64,000 nt of DNA from Paenibacillus sp. JQZ6Y-1 (GTDB lineage: Bacteria > Bacillota > Bacilli > Paenibacillales > Paenibacillaceae), in the NCBI RefSeq assembly GCF_040719145.1, contig NZ_JBFDUZ010000003.1, positions 372,001 to 436,000 on the forward strand, written 5' to 3'. Position numbers and translations under genes: made by a program. The notes under the pieces are model-generated. The model was not told the DNA's origin. It worked only from the letters and a program-made list of their open reading frames with translations, and searched no databases. This document shows, piece after piece, positions 16,615 through 23,208 of the stretch. How positions within the stretch are numbered: the stretch's first letter is position 1; each line of letters starts with the position of its first letter.

Positions 16615-18444
16615 TTATTCGGAACTAGGATGTAATTTTTCTAACCCAACATGTAGCAGTAACTCATACGTCTTATCCAAAGTTTTGTCGTTGGGAATAT
16701 AAACGATGAATCCATCTCGACCTCTTGTCAAAAGAACTCTATAACTATTCAAACGTATTTGATGTGGATCTTTGCATCTAGATTTCCCTTTAAATTGTTT
16801 CCAATCATCATGATCCCATAAAAGATCCTCTCCCCAACATACGATTGGCATATCAAGCTCCAATCCCTGACAGGAAAACTCGGTAACGACCTTATTAAGC
16901 TGACAACAAGAATACTTGCTCCCGGAAGGCTCATTATACCATTGACCTAGTTTTAATGATTTTGTAGTCTGATACGAATTATCAATCCCAAACCTTGGTA
17001 AAATAAAAGATTTTGAGGAGCAAACAAGACCATATCTTTTGATATTAGTATTCTCATATCTTTTTTGACAATAGTTTTTAGCGCGGATAAGTTCTCTCGT
17101 AACATACATCTTGAATCCTTGCTTGCGTACTATTTCACTAAAGTGTTTTGCTTCTGAGATTTTCCGATCAAGCAGGCTAGCCACAAATTTTGAAACATCA
17201 TCTGCCAAATGCGAACGAAGTGATACATTTAAATCTAGCTTTTCAGAAGTTATCACTTCGCAGATATCCTTAAAAACAGGTTCAAGCTTTGGTGGACAAA
17301 TGACTAACCACTCTTTATTTCCTGCCTCAATAGCATCTTTCCACTGAGTGATGCCTGCTTCTTCACCGTTATGTATCTCTTGACCCTCGCCAACAAGACC
17401 AAGCATTACAGACCAATCCGGTATGCTCTCAGCAATCTCTACAATCAGGTCAGCTTCAGACTTATTTATATTGTGTTTCTCAAGCACCTGATTTTTATCC
17501 CATAATCGTTGTGCCTCGTCAAACACGATAATATGCTCTATAGGTACACTCCGTTTATGAATTGCATATTCTTTAATATAACTTCTAAGCGAACTAACAA
17601 AGGTTTTATTTTGAAGAGCATGCTGTAATACTTCAACTAAAGGTCCATTTCCTGATAAAAATACAGAACGGCAATCTTTGCCATTGTAAGTTTTATGAAC
17701 AAAATCTAGGCCTAATAACGTTTTTCCTGCTCCAGGTACACCCGTTACTAAAGCTAGTAACCTTTTTCCTGTTCGCATTGCATATGTAGTAATGTCCATC
17801 AAAGTAGTTACCGCTTCAGGAATCCCTACGCTATTTGCTTTGCGTATGTATGGTAAGTCCTGATTATGATATATAGTTTGAGCAGCACTTACCAAGGTTG
17901 GTAAAGGTAGATATTCACCTGCAAGCCAATCCTCTAATTTAATTTCTTTATGGACAGAAAGATGTGGTTCAATAAGCTCTGCGAGTTTATCAGGCGTGCA
18001 AACAATAACATTGTCATACTTCCGATGTTTCCCACTCACTTTTGTAGGCACAAGATAAGGAATTACCTCTAATTCATGAGAAGCACTATGATAATGCTTC
18101 AAATCTCGTGCATATGAGGATACCTGATCTACATCTGCTCGCGTAATACCACTTTTCATCTTATACTCTAATACAAACAATCGGTTGCCTGACAGCAAGA
18201 GAACGTCGGGTCTTCTTCCGCCTTCTCTAGGAAGCTGATACTCAAAAATAATAATACAATCATATTTCAAACATAATTGAAAGAAAGGCAGGCTTTTGAT
18301 ATAACAATCGTCCCACGCATCAACTTGCTCCTTACTTGGGACTTCGCCCATCATAGAGGTGTAGTTATCTTGCATTGTAGTGAGCCACTTGGTCTTGGTT
18401 ATATTTAATAATTGCGAGATCGATCCAGCATAACTACAATTCAA
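16615..18444 (-). CDS. PD-(D/E)xK nuclease-like / DUF2075 SF1 helicase
   Basis: A 609-residue protein with two parts. Residues about 60-125 carry a restriction-type nuclease signature: RRPDVLLL (Asp 80), then VLEYKMK (Glu 93, Lys 95) and a downstream DVDQVSSY. Residues about 225-600 are a DUF2075 superfamily 1 ATPase with Walker A TGVPGAGKT (234-242), Walker B IIVFDEAQR (306-312), a QGLELD motif near residue 535 and the arginine-finger motif YRVLLTRGRDG. It starts with TTG directly after the HNH gene stop, overlapping that gene's AGGTGGAG ribosome site region. Third gene of a coupled operon; probably the DNA-processing effector of a defence system. Confidence 0.85.
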   Translation of the reverse strand: MNCSYAGSISQLLNITKTKWLTTMQDNYTSMMGEVPSKEQVDAWDDCYIKSLPFFQLCLKYDCIIIFEYQLPREGGRRPDVLLLSGNRLFVLEYKMKSGITRADVDQVSSYARDLKHYHSASHELEVIPYLVPTKVSGKHRKYDNVIVCTPDKLAELIEPHLSVHKEIKLEDWLAGEYLPLPTLVSAAQTIYHNQDLPYIRKANSVGIPEAVTTLMDITTYAMRTGKRLLALVTGVPGAGKTLLGLDFVHKTYNGKDCRSVFLSGNGPLVEVLQHALQNKTFVSSLRSYIKEYAIHKRSVPIEHIIVFDEAQRLWDKNQVLEKHNINKSEADLIVEIAESIPDWSVMLGLVGEGQEIHNGEEAGITQWKDAIEAGNKEWLVICPPKLEPVFKDICEVITSEKLDLNVSLRSHLADDVSKFVASLLDRKISEAKHFSEIVRKQGFKMYVTRELIRAKNYCQKRYENTNIKRYGLVCSSKSFILPRFGIDNSYQTTKSLKLGQWYNEPSGSKYSCCQLNKVVTEFSCQGLELDMPIVCWGEDLLWDHDDWKQFKGKSRCKDPHQIRLNSYRVLLTRGRDGFIVYIPNDKTLDKTYELLLHVGLEKLHPSSE

Positions 18445-19272
18445 TTACTCCACCTGCTCTCTTGCTTGAATACGTAACTTTTCTATATCTGTCGGTAGAT
18501 TCAATATATGCATTCTTCTGTGACAGTTAGGGCATAAAGCTACAGTATTTTCGATCGTATCACTCCCGCCATTAGATATCCAATCAATATGATGACATTC
18601 TAAATATGGCAAACCTTCTTTATTCTCAAAAGGGGCTTTCTGCATACATAATTGACAAATCCCATCCGCTCTTTTCTTAGCATATTCCGCTACAAAAGCA
18701 TCTCGCATAAATACGCTAGTCACAGTTTTCCGACTGCTCACTTCGTCACTTCCATTTTGTTCAGCACGTTTTCTAAGCTCAGGTAATGGTAATCTTTTAG
18801 CTATCTTTTCTTTATTCCGCATGTATTTTATGAGTGATACTTCTGGGATCGTCTGCGATCCAACACGTAATTGAAGAGGAAACATCCATACATTCCGTGG
18901 AACCCCATCATCGCCTTTTTGAACTTCTTGGTAAGGTTGGTCAGCTAGCGAGACGATGCCTCGATAAATGTATTCAGTCGGTACTAATACTTCAAACAAG
19001 TGAACAGTCACGCCATTTTGATCAGACTCAGATAAAGTCTTATTTTGCATAAAAAATAGATTTTGGTCCCCATTCTTTCCCATACCCGTATAATGAAGAA
19101 TGTCTCCATGCCACTTATCATCATACAACCCTTTGGTATGATCTGAAATGATAATCAAAGAATTCGTAGCATTGGAACGGCGCATTCCACCCATATTCCC
19201 ACATTGAAATTCTGTTACAATATCTGAATTCATAACTGTTTGTCCAACTTTAAATTTGCAAGTATAACTCAT
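18445..19272 (-). CDS. SRA-domain HNH endonuclease (type IV, modification-dependent)
   Basis: A 275-residue nuclease. The N-terminal half (about 25-115) matches the SRA/YDG fold pattern: GMRRSN, then LYDDKWHGDILHYTGMG, GDQNL, NKTLSES and VHLFEV, which recalls SRA domains that flip out 5-methyl- or 5-hydroxymethylcytosine. The C-terminal part (about 205-260) is an HNH nuclease with ICQLCMQKA, LECHHIDWISNGG, NTVALCPNCHRRMH: the two CxxC pairs hold a structural zinc and HH is catalytic. This order resembles TagI/ScoMcrA-type restriction enzymes. It overlaps the Nudix gene by 4 bases (ATGA). Confidence 0.85.
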   Translation of the reverse strand: MSYTCKFKVGQTVMNSDIVTEFQCGNMGGMRRSNATNSLIIISDHTKGLYDDKWHGDILHYTGMGKNGDQNLFFMQNKTLSESDQNGVTVHLFEVLVPTEYIYRGIVSLADQPYQEVQKGDDGVPRNVWMFPLQLRVGSQTIPEVSLIKYMRNKEKIAKRLPLPELRKRAEQNGSDEVSSRKTVTSVFMRDAFVAEYAKKRADGICQLCMQKAPFENKEGLPYLECHHIDWISNGGSDTIENTVALCPNCHRRMHILNLPTDIEKLRIQAREQVE

Positions 19273-19661
19273 CTATAATCCTCCACTATCTTCTCAGCTA
19301 TTGGCACATCGGCTAGCAATAGCTCATGTCCTAATAAATCTTTGATCTTAATCCACTTATATTTATCGTGTACAGATAACGAGATTTCACCTTTAACGAT
19401 TGTGCAATAATATGCAATCAAGGTAACACTAAAATCTTCATAATGATGAGTTGTTTCAGTACAAAAAGCTCCAACAGCCACATCGATATTTAATTCTTCT
19501 TTTAACTCCCTCACAACACATTCTTGTGGCGTTTCATAGACTTCTATTTTCCCACCTGGAAACTCCCAACCACCCGCAAAATTTTCTGTTGAAGCACGTC
19601 TTGTAATCAGTACTTTGTCATTGTCAATAATAACACCTGCGGAGACCTTTATGGTTTTCAT
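19269..19661 (-). CDS. NudG/MutT-like Nudix nucleotide pyrophosphohydrolase
   Basis: A 130-residue single-domain Nudix hydrolase. The Nudix box is complete (GGKIEVYETPQECVVRELKE followed by EL). The flanking pattern, FAGGWEFPGGK and the C-terminal LLLADVPIAEKI, resembles E. coli NudG (AGLWEFAGGK, LAPADIPLLE), which hydrolyses CTP and 5-substituted dCTPs, as well as MutT. First gene of the operon, ATG preceded by AGAGGA. Its coupling to a modified-cytosine nuclease suggests it may destroy modified dCTP. Ordinary nucleotide-pool cleaning is the alternative. Confidence 0.88.
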   Translation of the reverse strand: MKTIKVSAGVIIDNDKVLITRRASTENFAGGWEFPGGKIEVYETPQECVVRELKEELNIDVAVGAFCTETTHHYEDFSVTLIAYYCTIVKGEISLSVHDKYKWIKIKDLLGHELLLADVPIAEKIVEDYR

Positions 19662-19867
19662 GTGATTGTCCTCTTATTCTTTTAGAAATATTTTTTATAT
19701 AAAATTATATTGAATGATTTTTATTCTGCCATATCAATATGTATAAAAATCGTAGACAAACATAAAGAAATTATTAGCTAGGCTATATTTAGTATAAATA
19801 TTTATCTGCATTACTATTAGGACATGATTAAGTTCTTTTAGAAAGGATTAATCTGTCAAAATAATGG

Positions 19868-19901
19868 AAAAAATGCCCAATTCACGAATCAGGCATTTTT
19901 T
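19868..19901. terminator. Terminator beyond the rlmD tail
   Basis: AAAAAATGCC at 19868-19877 pairs with GGCATTTTTT at 19892-19901, with T-runs on both sides. It probably ended rlmD transcription before the prophage inserted. The remaining 19,662-19,998 bases are AT-rich, hold the defence operon promoter region and show no gene. Confidence 0.7.
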
Positions 19902-19998
19902 ACTAATCTATCATTTGCATCAATAATCAGTCAACTACACTATTTCAAAGCTTCTGTTTTGTAATTTCGTCCTATTAGTAGCACTTATTGCTGCAAAA

Positions 19999-20065
19999 TT
20001 ATTTAAGATAATCTTTCTTTACTAACACCGCCACCGACTCCACATGCACCGTATGAGGGTTCATT
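19999..20065 (-). pseudogene. rlmD: 3' remnant of host rlmD displaced by the prophage
   Basis: On the minus strand this encodes PHTVHVESVAVLVKKDYLK and a TAA stop, matching the last residues of the intact rlmD at 58,534-60,054 (PHTVHVESVAVLVRD). Over about 39 bases the two copies differ at roughly eight positions, essentially all third codon positions. The upstream part of the gene is absent here. It is the original host end of rlmD, cut off when the prophage integrated. Confidence 0.85.
20051..20059. other. attL core
   Basis: GTATGAGGG is the longest exact match shared by the rlmD remnant on the left and the intact rlmD 3' end on the right (58,574-58,582) at the point where similarity stops. 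I take it as the minimal crossover core; the true core may be slightly longer with mismatches. Confidence 0.7.
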
Positions 20066-20140
20066 CCTCTATATTTTGCTTTCTGTTATAGTCGCTGAAA
20101 CTCTTTATAAACAAAGGGTTTTGGCGGCTCTTTCTTTTAT

Positions 20141-20193
20141 TTTACATCACATTATTTTTCTATAGCTCAGTTTTTTACATCAATTTAACATCA
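20141..20193 (+). repeat. Integrase arm-type sites, left end
   Basis: TTTACATCA occurs at 20141-20149 and 20174-20182, with a variant TTAACATCA at 20185-20193. The last two are spaced 11 bases apart, one helical turn. The same paired arrangement lies near attR (58,426-58,445), as expected for arm sites bound by the integrase N-terminal domain. Confidence 0.7.
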
Positions 20194-20241
20194 AACGTTT
20201 AGTATATAGATTAGAATGCGAATATCAAGTGAGGTGATATA

Positions 20242-20511
20242 TTGGGATTAATAAATATACAAATCAATGAGAAAGAACTATTCAAGCTTTTCTCCAGCGA
20301 AATCAGAAAACAAGTACAAGAAATAGAAAATGAGTTGGTTTACTGGGATCGCAAAGAATTGATGCGTCGTACGTGCATGAGTTGGACTTTCATCCAGCAA
20401 ACATTCTTCCATGATCCTCGATTTCCTAAATACAAAGTGAATTCTAAATGGCTATTCCCAGCAACAGAATCGAGACAGTTTCTGACCATATGGCTGAAAG
20501 AACAGGAGTAA
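20242..20511 (+). CDS. DUF771 family phage protein
   Basis: An 89-residue protein with the DUF771 pattern: an N-terminal helix, YWDRKELMRRTCMSWTFIQQTFFHDPRFPKY as a winged-helix-like core, then WLFPATESRQFLTIWLKEQ. DUF771 proteins are small phage DNA-binding or excision-related proteins; its position just inside attL fits an excisionase-like role, which is inference. Translation starts at a TTG 6 bases after GAGGTGAT. First of four plus-strand genes. Confidence 0.8.
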   Translation: MGLINIQINEKELFKLFSSEIRKQVQEIENELVYWDRKELMRRTCMSWTFIQQTFFHDPRFPKYKVNSKWLFPATESRQFLTIWLKEQE

Positions 20512-20515
20512 AAAT

Positions 20516-20725
20516 TTGAAAAAAACAATTGAAAAATCACCTTATATTAAATCTAATGTAGTTCTGGACAAGTACGGCAATCAGATTGCAGATGATCCAA
20601 GTAAAGTGCCGTTGTTAGTTTCTCGATGCAAAGCATTGTCACTATTTTTAGAAACAGGTAATGACTACATCGTTGATCGCACTATGTTCGATGAATATGG
20701 ATTTTTGAAGAGAGAACAAACGTGA
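20516..20725 (+). CDS. Small phage protein, paralogue of 21,080-21,271
   Basis: A 69-residue unknown protein from a TTG start preceded by AGGAG. The core pattern V.D.yGN.I..DPS..P.LV..C.alS..leTGn.Y.V is shared with the 63-residue protein two genes downstream, so the two are paralogues or repeated modules. It overlaps the next start by 4 bases (GTGA). No function assigned. Confidence 0.7.
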   Translation: MKKTIEKSPYIKSNVVLDKYGNQIADDPSKVPLLVSRCKALSLFLETGNDYIVDRTMFDEYGFLKREQT

Positions 20726-21021
20726 ATCAATTAACACTTGTTCAGACAAACAGCGGTCTCTTTGCGGCTAGCAGACAAGTTGCTGAAATGATTGACGTAC
20801 GACATGCAGATCTGATTCGAAGCATTGCGGGCTACATCCATATTTTAGAAAACGCAAAATTGCGTTATCAGGATTTCTTTGAAGCTGATAGTTACAAAGT
20901 TTCTGGCAACAACAAAAATTACACTCGCTACCTACTCACTCGCAAAGGATGCGACATGGTAGCGAACAAAATGACAGGCGAGCGCGGCGTACTGTTCACG
21001 GCTGGATGTGTAAGGTGCTAA
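20722..21021 (+). CDS. Rha-family regulator, C-terminally shortened
   Basis: A 99-residue protein of the phage Rha/antirepressor family: N-terminal LVQTNSGLFAASRQVAEMIDVRHADLIRSI, YTRYLLTRKGCDMVANKMTGERGVLFTA. Full-length family members continue after FTA with a helix-rich region; here the reading diverges to GCVRC and stops. Only the Rha domain is left, so it could be a working short regulator or a truncated gene. GTG start coupled to the preceding gene. A hairpin at 21,027-21,053 follows immediately. Confidence 0.75.
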   Translation: MNQLTLVQTNSGLFAASRQVAEMIDVRHADLIRSIAGYIHILENAKLRYQDFFEADSYKVSGNNKNYTRYLLTRKGCDMVANKMTGERGVLFTAGCVRC

Positions 21022-21026
21022 AAATT

Positions 21027-21053
21027 AAGGGTGTAGATTGAACCTACACCCTT
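21027..21053 (+). terminator. Hairpin after the Rha gene
   Basis: A perfect 10-bp stem, AAGGGTGTAG (21027-21036) with CTACACCCTT (21044-21053), but without a proper T-run. It may act as an attenuator or mRNA end-protector between Rha and the next gene. Confidence 0.45.
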
Positions 21054-21079
21054 CGTAAAATTTAAAGGAGATGAGATAA

Positions 21080-21271
21080 TTGAGTAAATCTAAAAATTTA
21101 AAGCAATCTGAAAATGACAAGTTAATATTTGCTGGGTACCGAATAGTAGATGCTGATGGGAATGTAATTGGTACTGATCCTTCACAATTTCCTGAACTTA
21201 TTCATGCTTGTGCAGAAGTCAGTGCATTAATTATGACAGGTAAGCATTATCGAGTCGTGAAGAAAGATTAA
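21080..21271 (+). CDS. Small phage protein, paralogue of 20,516-20,725
   Basis: A 63-residue unknown protein. TTG start 9 bases after GGAG. Shares the DADGNVIGTDPSQFPEL...LIMTGKHYRVV layout with the 69-residue protein two genes upstream. Last gene of the attL-side operon, which ends at the terminator at 21,338-21,391. Confidence 0.7.
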   Translation: MSKSKNLKQSENDKLIFAGYRIVDADGNVIGTDPSQFPELIHACAEVSALIMTGKHYRVVKKD

Positions 21272-21337
21272 GAAACTATAGCTCTTAACTACCTTAACAA
21301 TTTAAGTTTCGAGTTGACAATCTTACAAAAAATCAAT

Positions 21338-21391
21338 AAATAAGAGCAACTTCACTAGCCTAGCATAGCGCAAATAAAGTTGCTCTTATTT
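21338..21391. terminator. Bidirectional terminator
   Basis: A perfect 15-bp inverted repeat (AAATAAGAGCAACTT at 21338-21352 and its complement at 21377-21391). It separates the plus-strand attL operon from the convergent gene at 21,386-21,589 and overlaps that gene's stop codon. Confidence 0.85.
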
Positions 21392-21589
21392 ACAAGTTAT
21401 AAATTTATACATTTCACGTGAATAGTATGTATCCTGAATTTTGATAAACTCTGGAGTGTATATCTTAATTGATCCGCCATAATCAACGATCGTATTTTTC
21501 TCATCTTCTACCTGAACACGCACCTCAGCTAAAGCAGCAGCTAACAACTCCATATCTGTTTTCACTTCTCTATTTGTTGGTCTTTCCAA
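21386..21589 (-). CDS. Small phage protein, unknown
   Basis: A 67-residue acidic protein (MERPTNREVKTDMELLAAALAEV, then DYGGSIKIYTPEFIKIQDTY) that I do not recognise. AGGAGG lies 9 bases before a TTG at 21589; the in-frame ATG at 21598 is directly against the ribosome site and unlikely to be used. An imperfect 13-bp hairpin at 21,616-21,649 lies just upstream. Confidence 0.6.
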   Translation of the reverse strand: MERPTNREVKTDMELLAAALAEVRVQVEDEKNTIVDYGGSIKIYTPEFIKIQDTYYSREMYKFITCK

Positions 21590-21615
21590 GATTATCATCC
21601 TCCTATTATATAAAG

Positions 21616-21649
21616 AAGGACTTTACCAGCGTATACTGGCAAAGTCCTT
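21616..21649. other. Imperfect 14-bp hairpin
   Basis: AAGGACTTTaCCAG (21616-21629) pairs with CTGGcAAAGTCCTT (21636-21649), one mismatch, six-base loop. It lies between the tiny-membrane-ORF unit and the next minus-strand gene and may terminate the former. The 21,650-21,815 remainder shows nothing. Confidence 0.5.
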
Positions 21650-21815
21650 TGTTCTTCAAAGTATATAAAATCAAAACAGTACTTTATCTAGCTTTTATGA
21701 TGACCATCATAATACAATGGTCATCTAGGTCGTTCCCTCTGTTTTGGATTAATAATTATTGTTACGTGTTTTTGAATTGAGAATTAGTGTCTTTTTAACA
21801 TAATCTAAAACATAA

Positions 21816-21902
21816 TTAAATAGCTAACTTAGGAAAAAGCAAAATCGCGAATACAATTACTATAACTATGAAAAGAAATCTAAGAAATATATATCTAAAC
21901 AT
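21816..21902 (-). CDS. Tiny hydrophobic membrane peptide (28 aa)
   Basis: MFRYIFLRFLFIVIVIVF then AILLFPKLAI: a basic N-terminus followed by one long hydrophobic helix. The ATG is preceded by AAGGAGG at 7 bases, one of the best ribosome sites in the region. Size and character recall type I toxin peptides or small holin-like peptides, but no antisense RNA promoter is evident and no homology is claimed. Confidence 0.5.
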   Translation of the reverse strand: MFRYIFLRFLFIVIVIVFAILLFPKLAI

Positions 21903-21929
21903 AGCCGCCTCCTTCTTACAAAGGCGATC

Positions 21930-22067
21930 CTAGAATATACAAAAGTATACAATTAAAATAATTAAAAAGCAAATTGACGATGTGACCAACTTACTTATCG
22001 ACTTGGCAGCAGTTCTTTCTTTCGCAGCAGCGGGTTTAAACTTTACTGCTGCATTGCTGAAATGCAT
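21930..22067 (-). CDS. Possible small tail-anchored membrane protein (45 aa)
   Basis: A frame encoding a basic amphipathic N-terminus (KFKPAAAKERTAAKSISKL) and a C-terminal membrane helix (SSICFLIILIVYFCIF). It lies 27 bases before the 28-aa ORF on the same strand and is preceded by a 13-bp hairpin (22,075-22,107). The ribosome site is weak (AGGG at 10 bases), so it may be a leader or not translated. Confidence 0.33.
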   Translation of the reverse strand: MHFSNAAVKFKPAAAKERTAAKSISKLVTSSICFLIILIVYFCIF

Positions 22068-22074
22068 AAGTAAA

Positions 22075-22144
22075 AGACCCTAAAGTGATTGCAGCACTTT
22101 AGGGTCTAAGGCATTATCCAGAACTGGTAATCAAATTACCAGTT
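22075..22144 (-). promoter_or_regulatory. Two tandem leader hairpins
   Basis: A 13-bp perfect stem (22075-22087 with 22095-22107) and a 10-bp perfect stem (22122-22131 with 22135-22144) with a 3-base loop. On the minus strand AGGAGG (22145-22150) directly precedes the second stem, whose loop contains a TTG followed by ATTACCAGTTCTGGATAA, a possible five-codon leader peptide. This suggests control of the small membrane ORFs by mRNA structure. Confidence 0.5.
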
Positions 22145-22156
22145 CCTCCTATTTCA

Positions 22157-22185
22157 ATTATATACGAATGTAACGCGTTACAAAA
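22157..22185 (-). promoter_or_regulatory. Promoter with 14-bp palindromic operator
   Basis: A perfect TATAAT (22157-22162, minus strand) with a weak -35 (TTTTGT at 17 bases or TTGTAA at 15). The palindrome TGTAACGCGTTACA at 22169-22182 overlaps the -35 and spacer, a classic repressor position. The repressor is unknown. Confidence 0.55.
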
Positions 22186-22222
22186 GAATAAATTACTATA
22201 GCCTATACGCTATACAAAACAT

Positions 22223-22253
22223 AAAAGAACCTGCCATTATAGCAGGTTCTTTT
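22223..22253. terminator. Terminator of the three-gene cargo operon
   Basis: A 12-bp stem AAAAGAACCTGC (22223-22234) with GCAGGTTCTTTT (22242-22253), T-rich on both strands, 33 bases after the stop of the operon's last gene. Confidence 0.85.
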
Positions 22254-22286
22254 ATGCATTTAACAAATCAACTGTTATCATACTTT

Positions 22287-22880
22287 TTATACGATACCTC
22301 GTGAAATCTGAGCCTCTGCGTCCTCTGGTCTCATAAAATGAACTGTTAACTTTACAAGGAATAAATAATAACCATATCTATTCAAGGAACTATTTTTTGT
22401 CATATATGCTTTTTTTAATCCCTCAACAATCATGACTCTGGGTAGCGAATTAACCATACTGAAATCTATTACTTTATTGGAAATTTTTCCATCAGGAAGA
22501 TAAAGCAATCTATAAATTTCGTTCTTTTTAATTTGTTCTTGCTGCTCATTTGTAAAATTGCTTAGTTCTATTAAAGGGGCGAATACAAGTGCAGGATCTC
22601 TTACTGCATCACAAGTATTCGATAAAAGTATTCCTTCTGTAACAAGTAGACCCCTAACACCAGTTTTACTATTGTATCTTACAAAAGGCAAATTACTGAT
22701 TATATCCCCTTGAGTTAAATAATCAAAAGGCTGATTTGTTAAATAATCAATATTTCGAGAAGGGGTTTTTCCACCACTACTTATTTCGAACTGTCTAATG
22801 GCTGATTTGACTTTATCCTTAGTATACGGGTTAATTGAAGGAAAAAGTTCTGTAACAAAATCAATTAATTCGCTTAACAT
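22287..22880 (-). CDS. Unknown protein, third gene of prophage cargo operon
   Basis: A protein of about 197 residues starting MLSELIDFVTELFPSI (ATG at 22880, overlapping the previous gene's last 20 bases; an in-frame ATG at 22910 is also possible). The middle reads FDYLTQGDIISNLPFVRY...LVTEGILLSNTCDAVRD...FAPLIEL, resembling a small beta-rich domain containing a conserved NTCD segment. No membrane segment. I do not recognise the family. It is coupled to two upstream unknown genes with their own promoter and terminator. Confidence 0.75.
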   Translation of the reverse strand: MLSELIDFVTELFPSINPYTKDKVKSAIRQFEISSGGKTPSRNIDYLTNQPFDYLTQGDIISNLPFVRYNSKTGVRGLLVTEGILLSNTCDAVRDPALVFAPLIELSNFTNEQQEQIKKNEIYRLLYLPDGKISNKVIDFSMVNSLPRVMIVEGLKKAYMTKNSSLNRYGYYLFLVKLTVHFMRPEDAEAQISRGIV

Positions 22881-23208
22881 AATCGAAAAAGTTTTCCCCG
22901 GTCGATACAAAAATTTTGTCTAAAACATCTTCGTATGCATCTGACTCTTCCTCAGTAAAGTCCCGTAACCCTGGGAATAAATCATAGGCGTCTGAAATTA
23001 ATGTGTGCTTTTCTGCAGTATTTATTAACGCTATATTGTTTGAGTTCAAATATTTATTACTGTAAGAAGCAAAAGTTGGAGTATTAGTCTCTTCATAATA
23101 AACTCCATTCACAAGTAACTTGGTTTGAGTTGTATAAGATGCGGATGGTAAAGAAGATACAGGTATAGTCAAAGCTACACAGGCTGCTGTTATACCAATC
23201 ATATTCAT
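22861..23208 (-). CDS. Unknown protein, second gene of prophage cargo operon
   Basis: A 115-residue protein with a mildly hydrophobic N-terminus (GITAACVALTIPVSSLP) and an acidic C-terminal half (DFTEEESDAYEDVLDKIF). Overlaps the upstream gene by 4 bases (ATGA). The N-terminus could be a membrane anchor or simply a buried strand. Unknown function. Confidence 0.7.
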   Translation of the reverse strand: MNMIGITAACVALTIPVSSLPSASYTTQTKLLVNGVYYEETNTPTFASYSNKYLNSNNIALINTAEKHTLISDAYDLFPGLRDFTEEESDAYEDVLDKIFVSTGENFFDYVKRIN

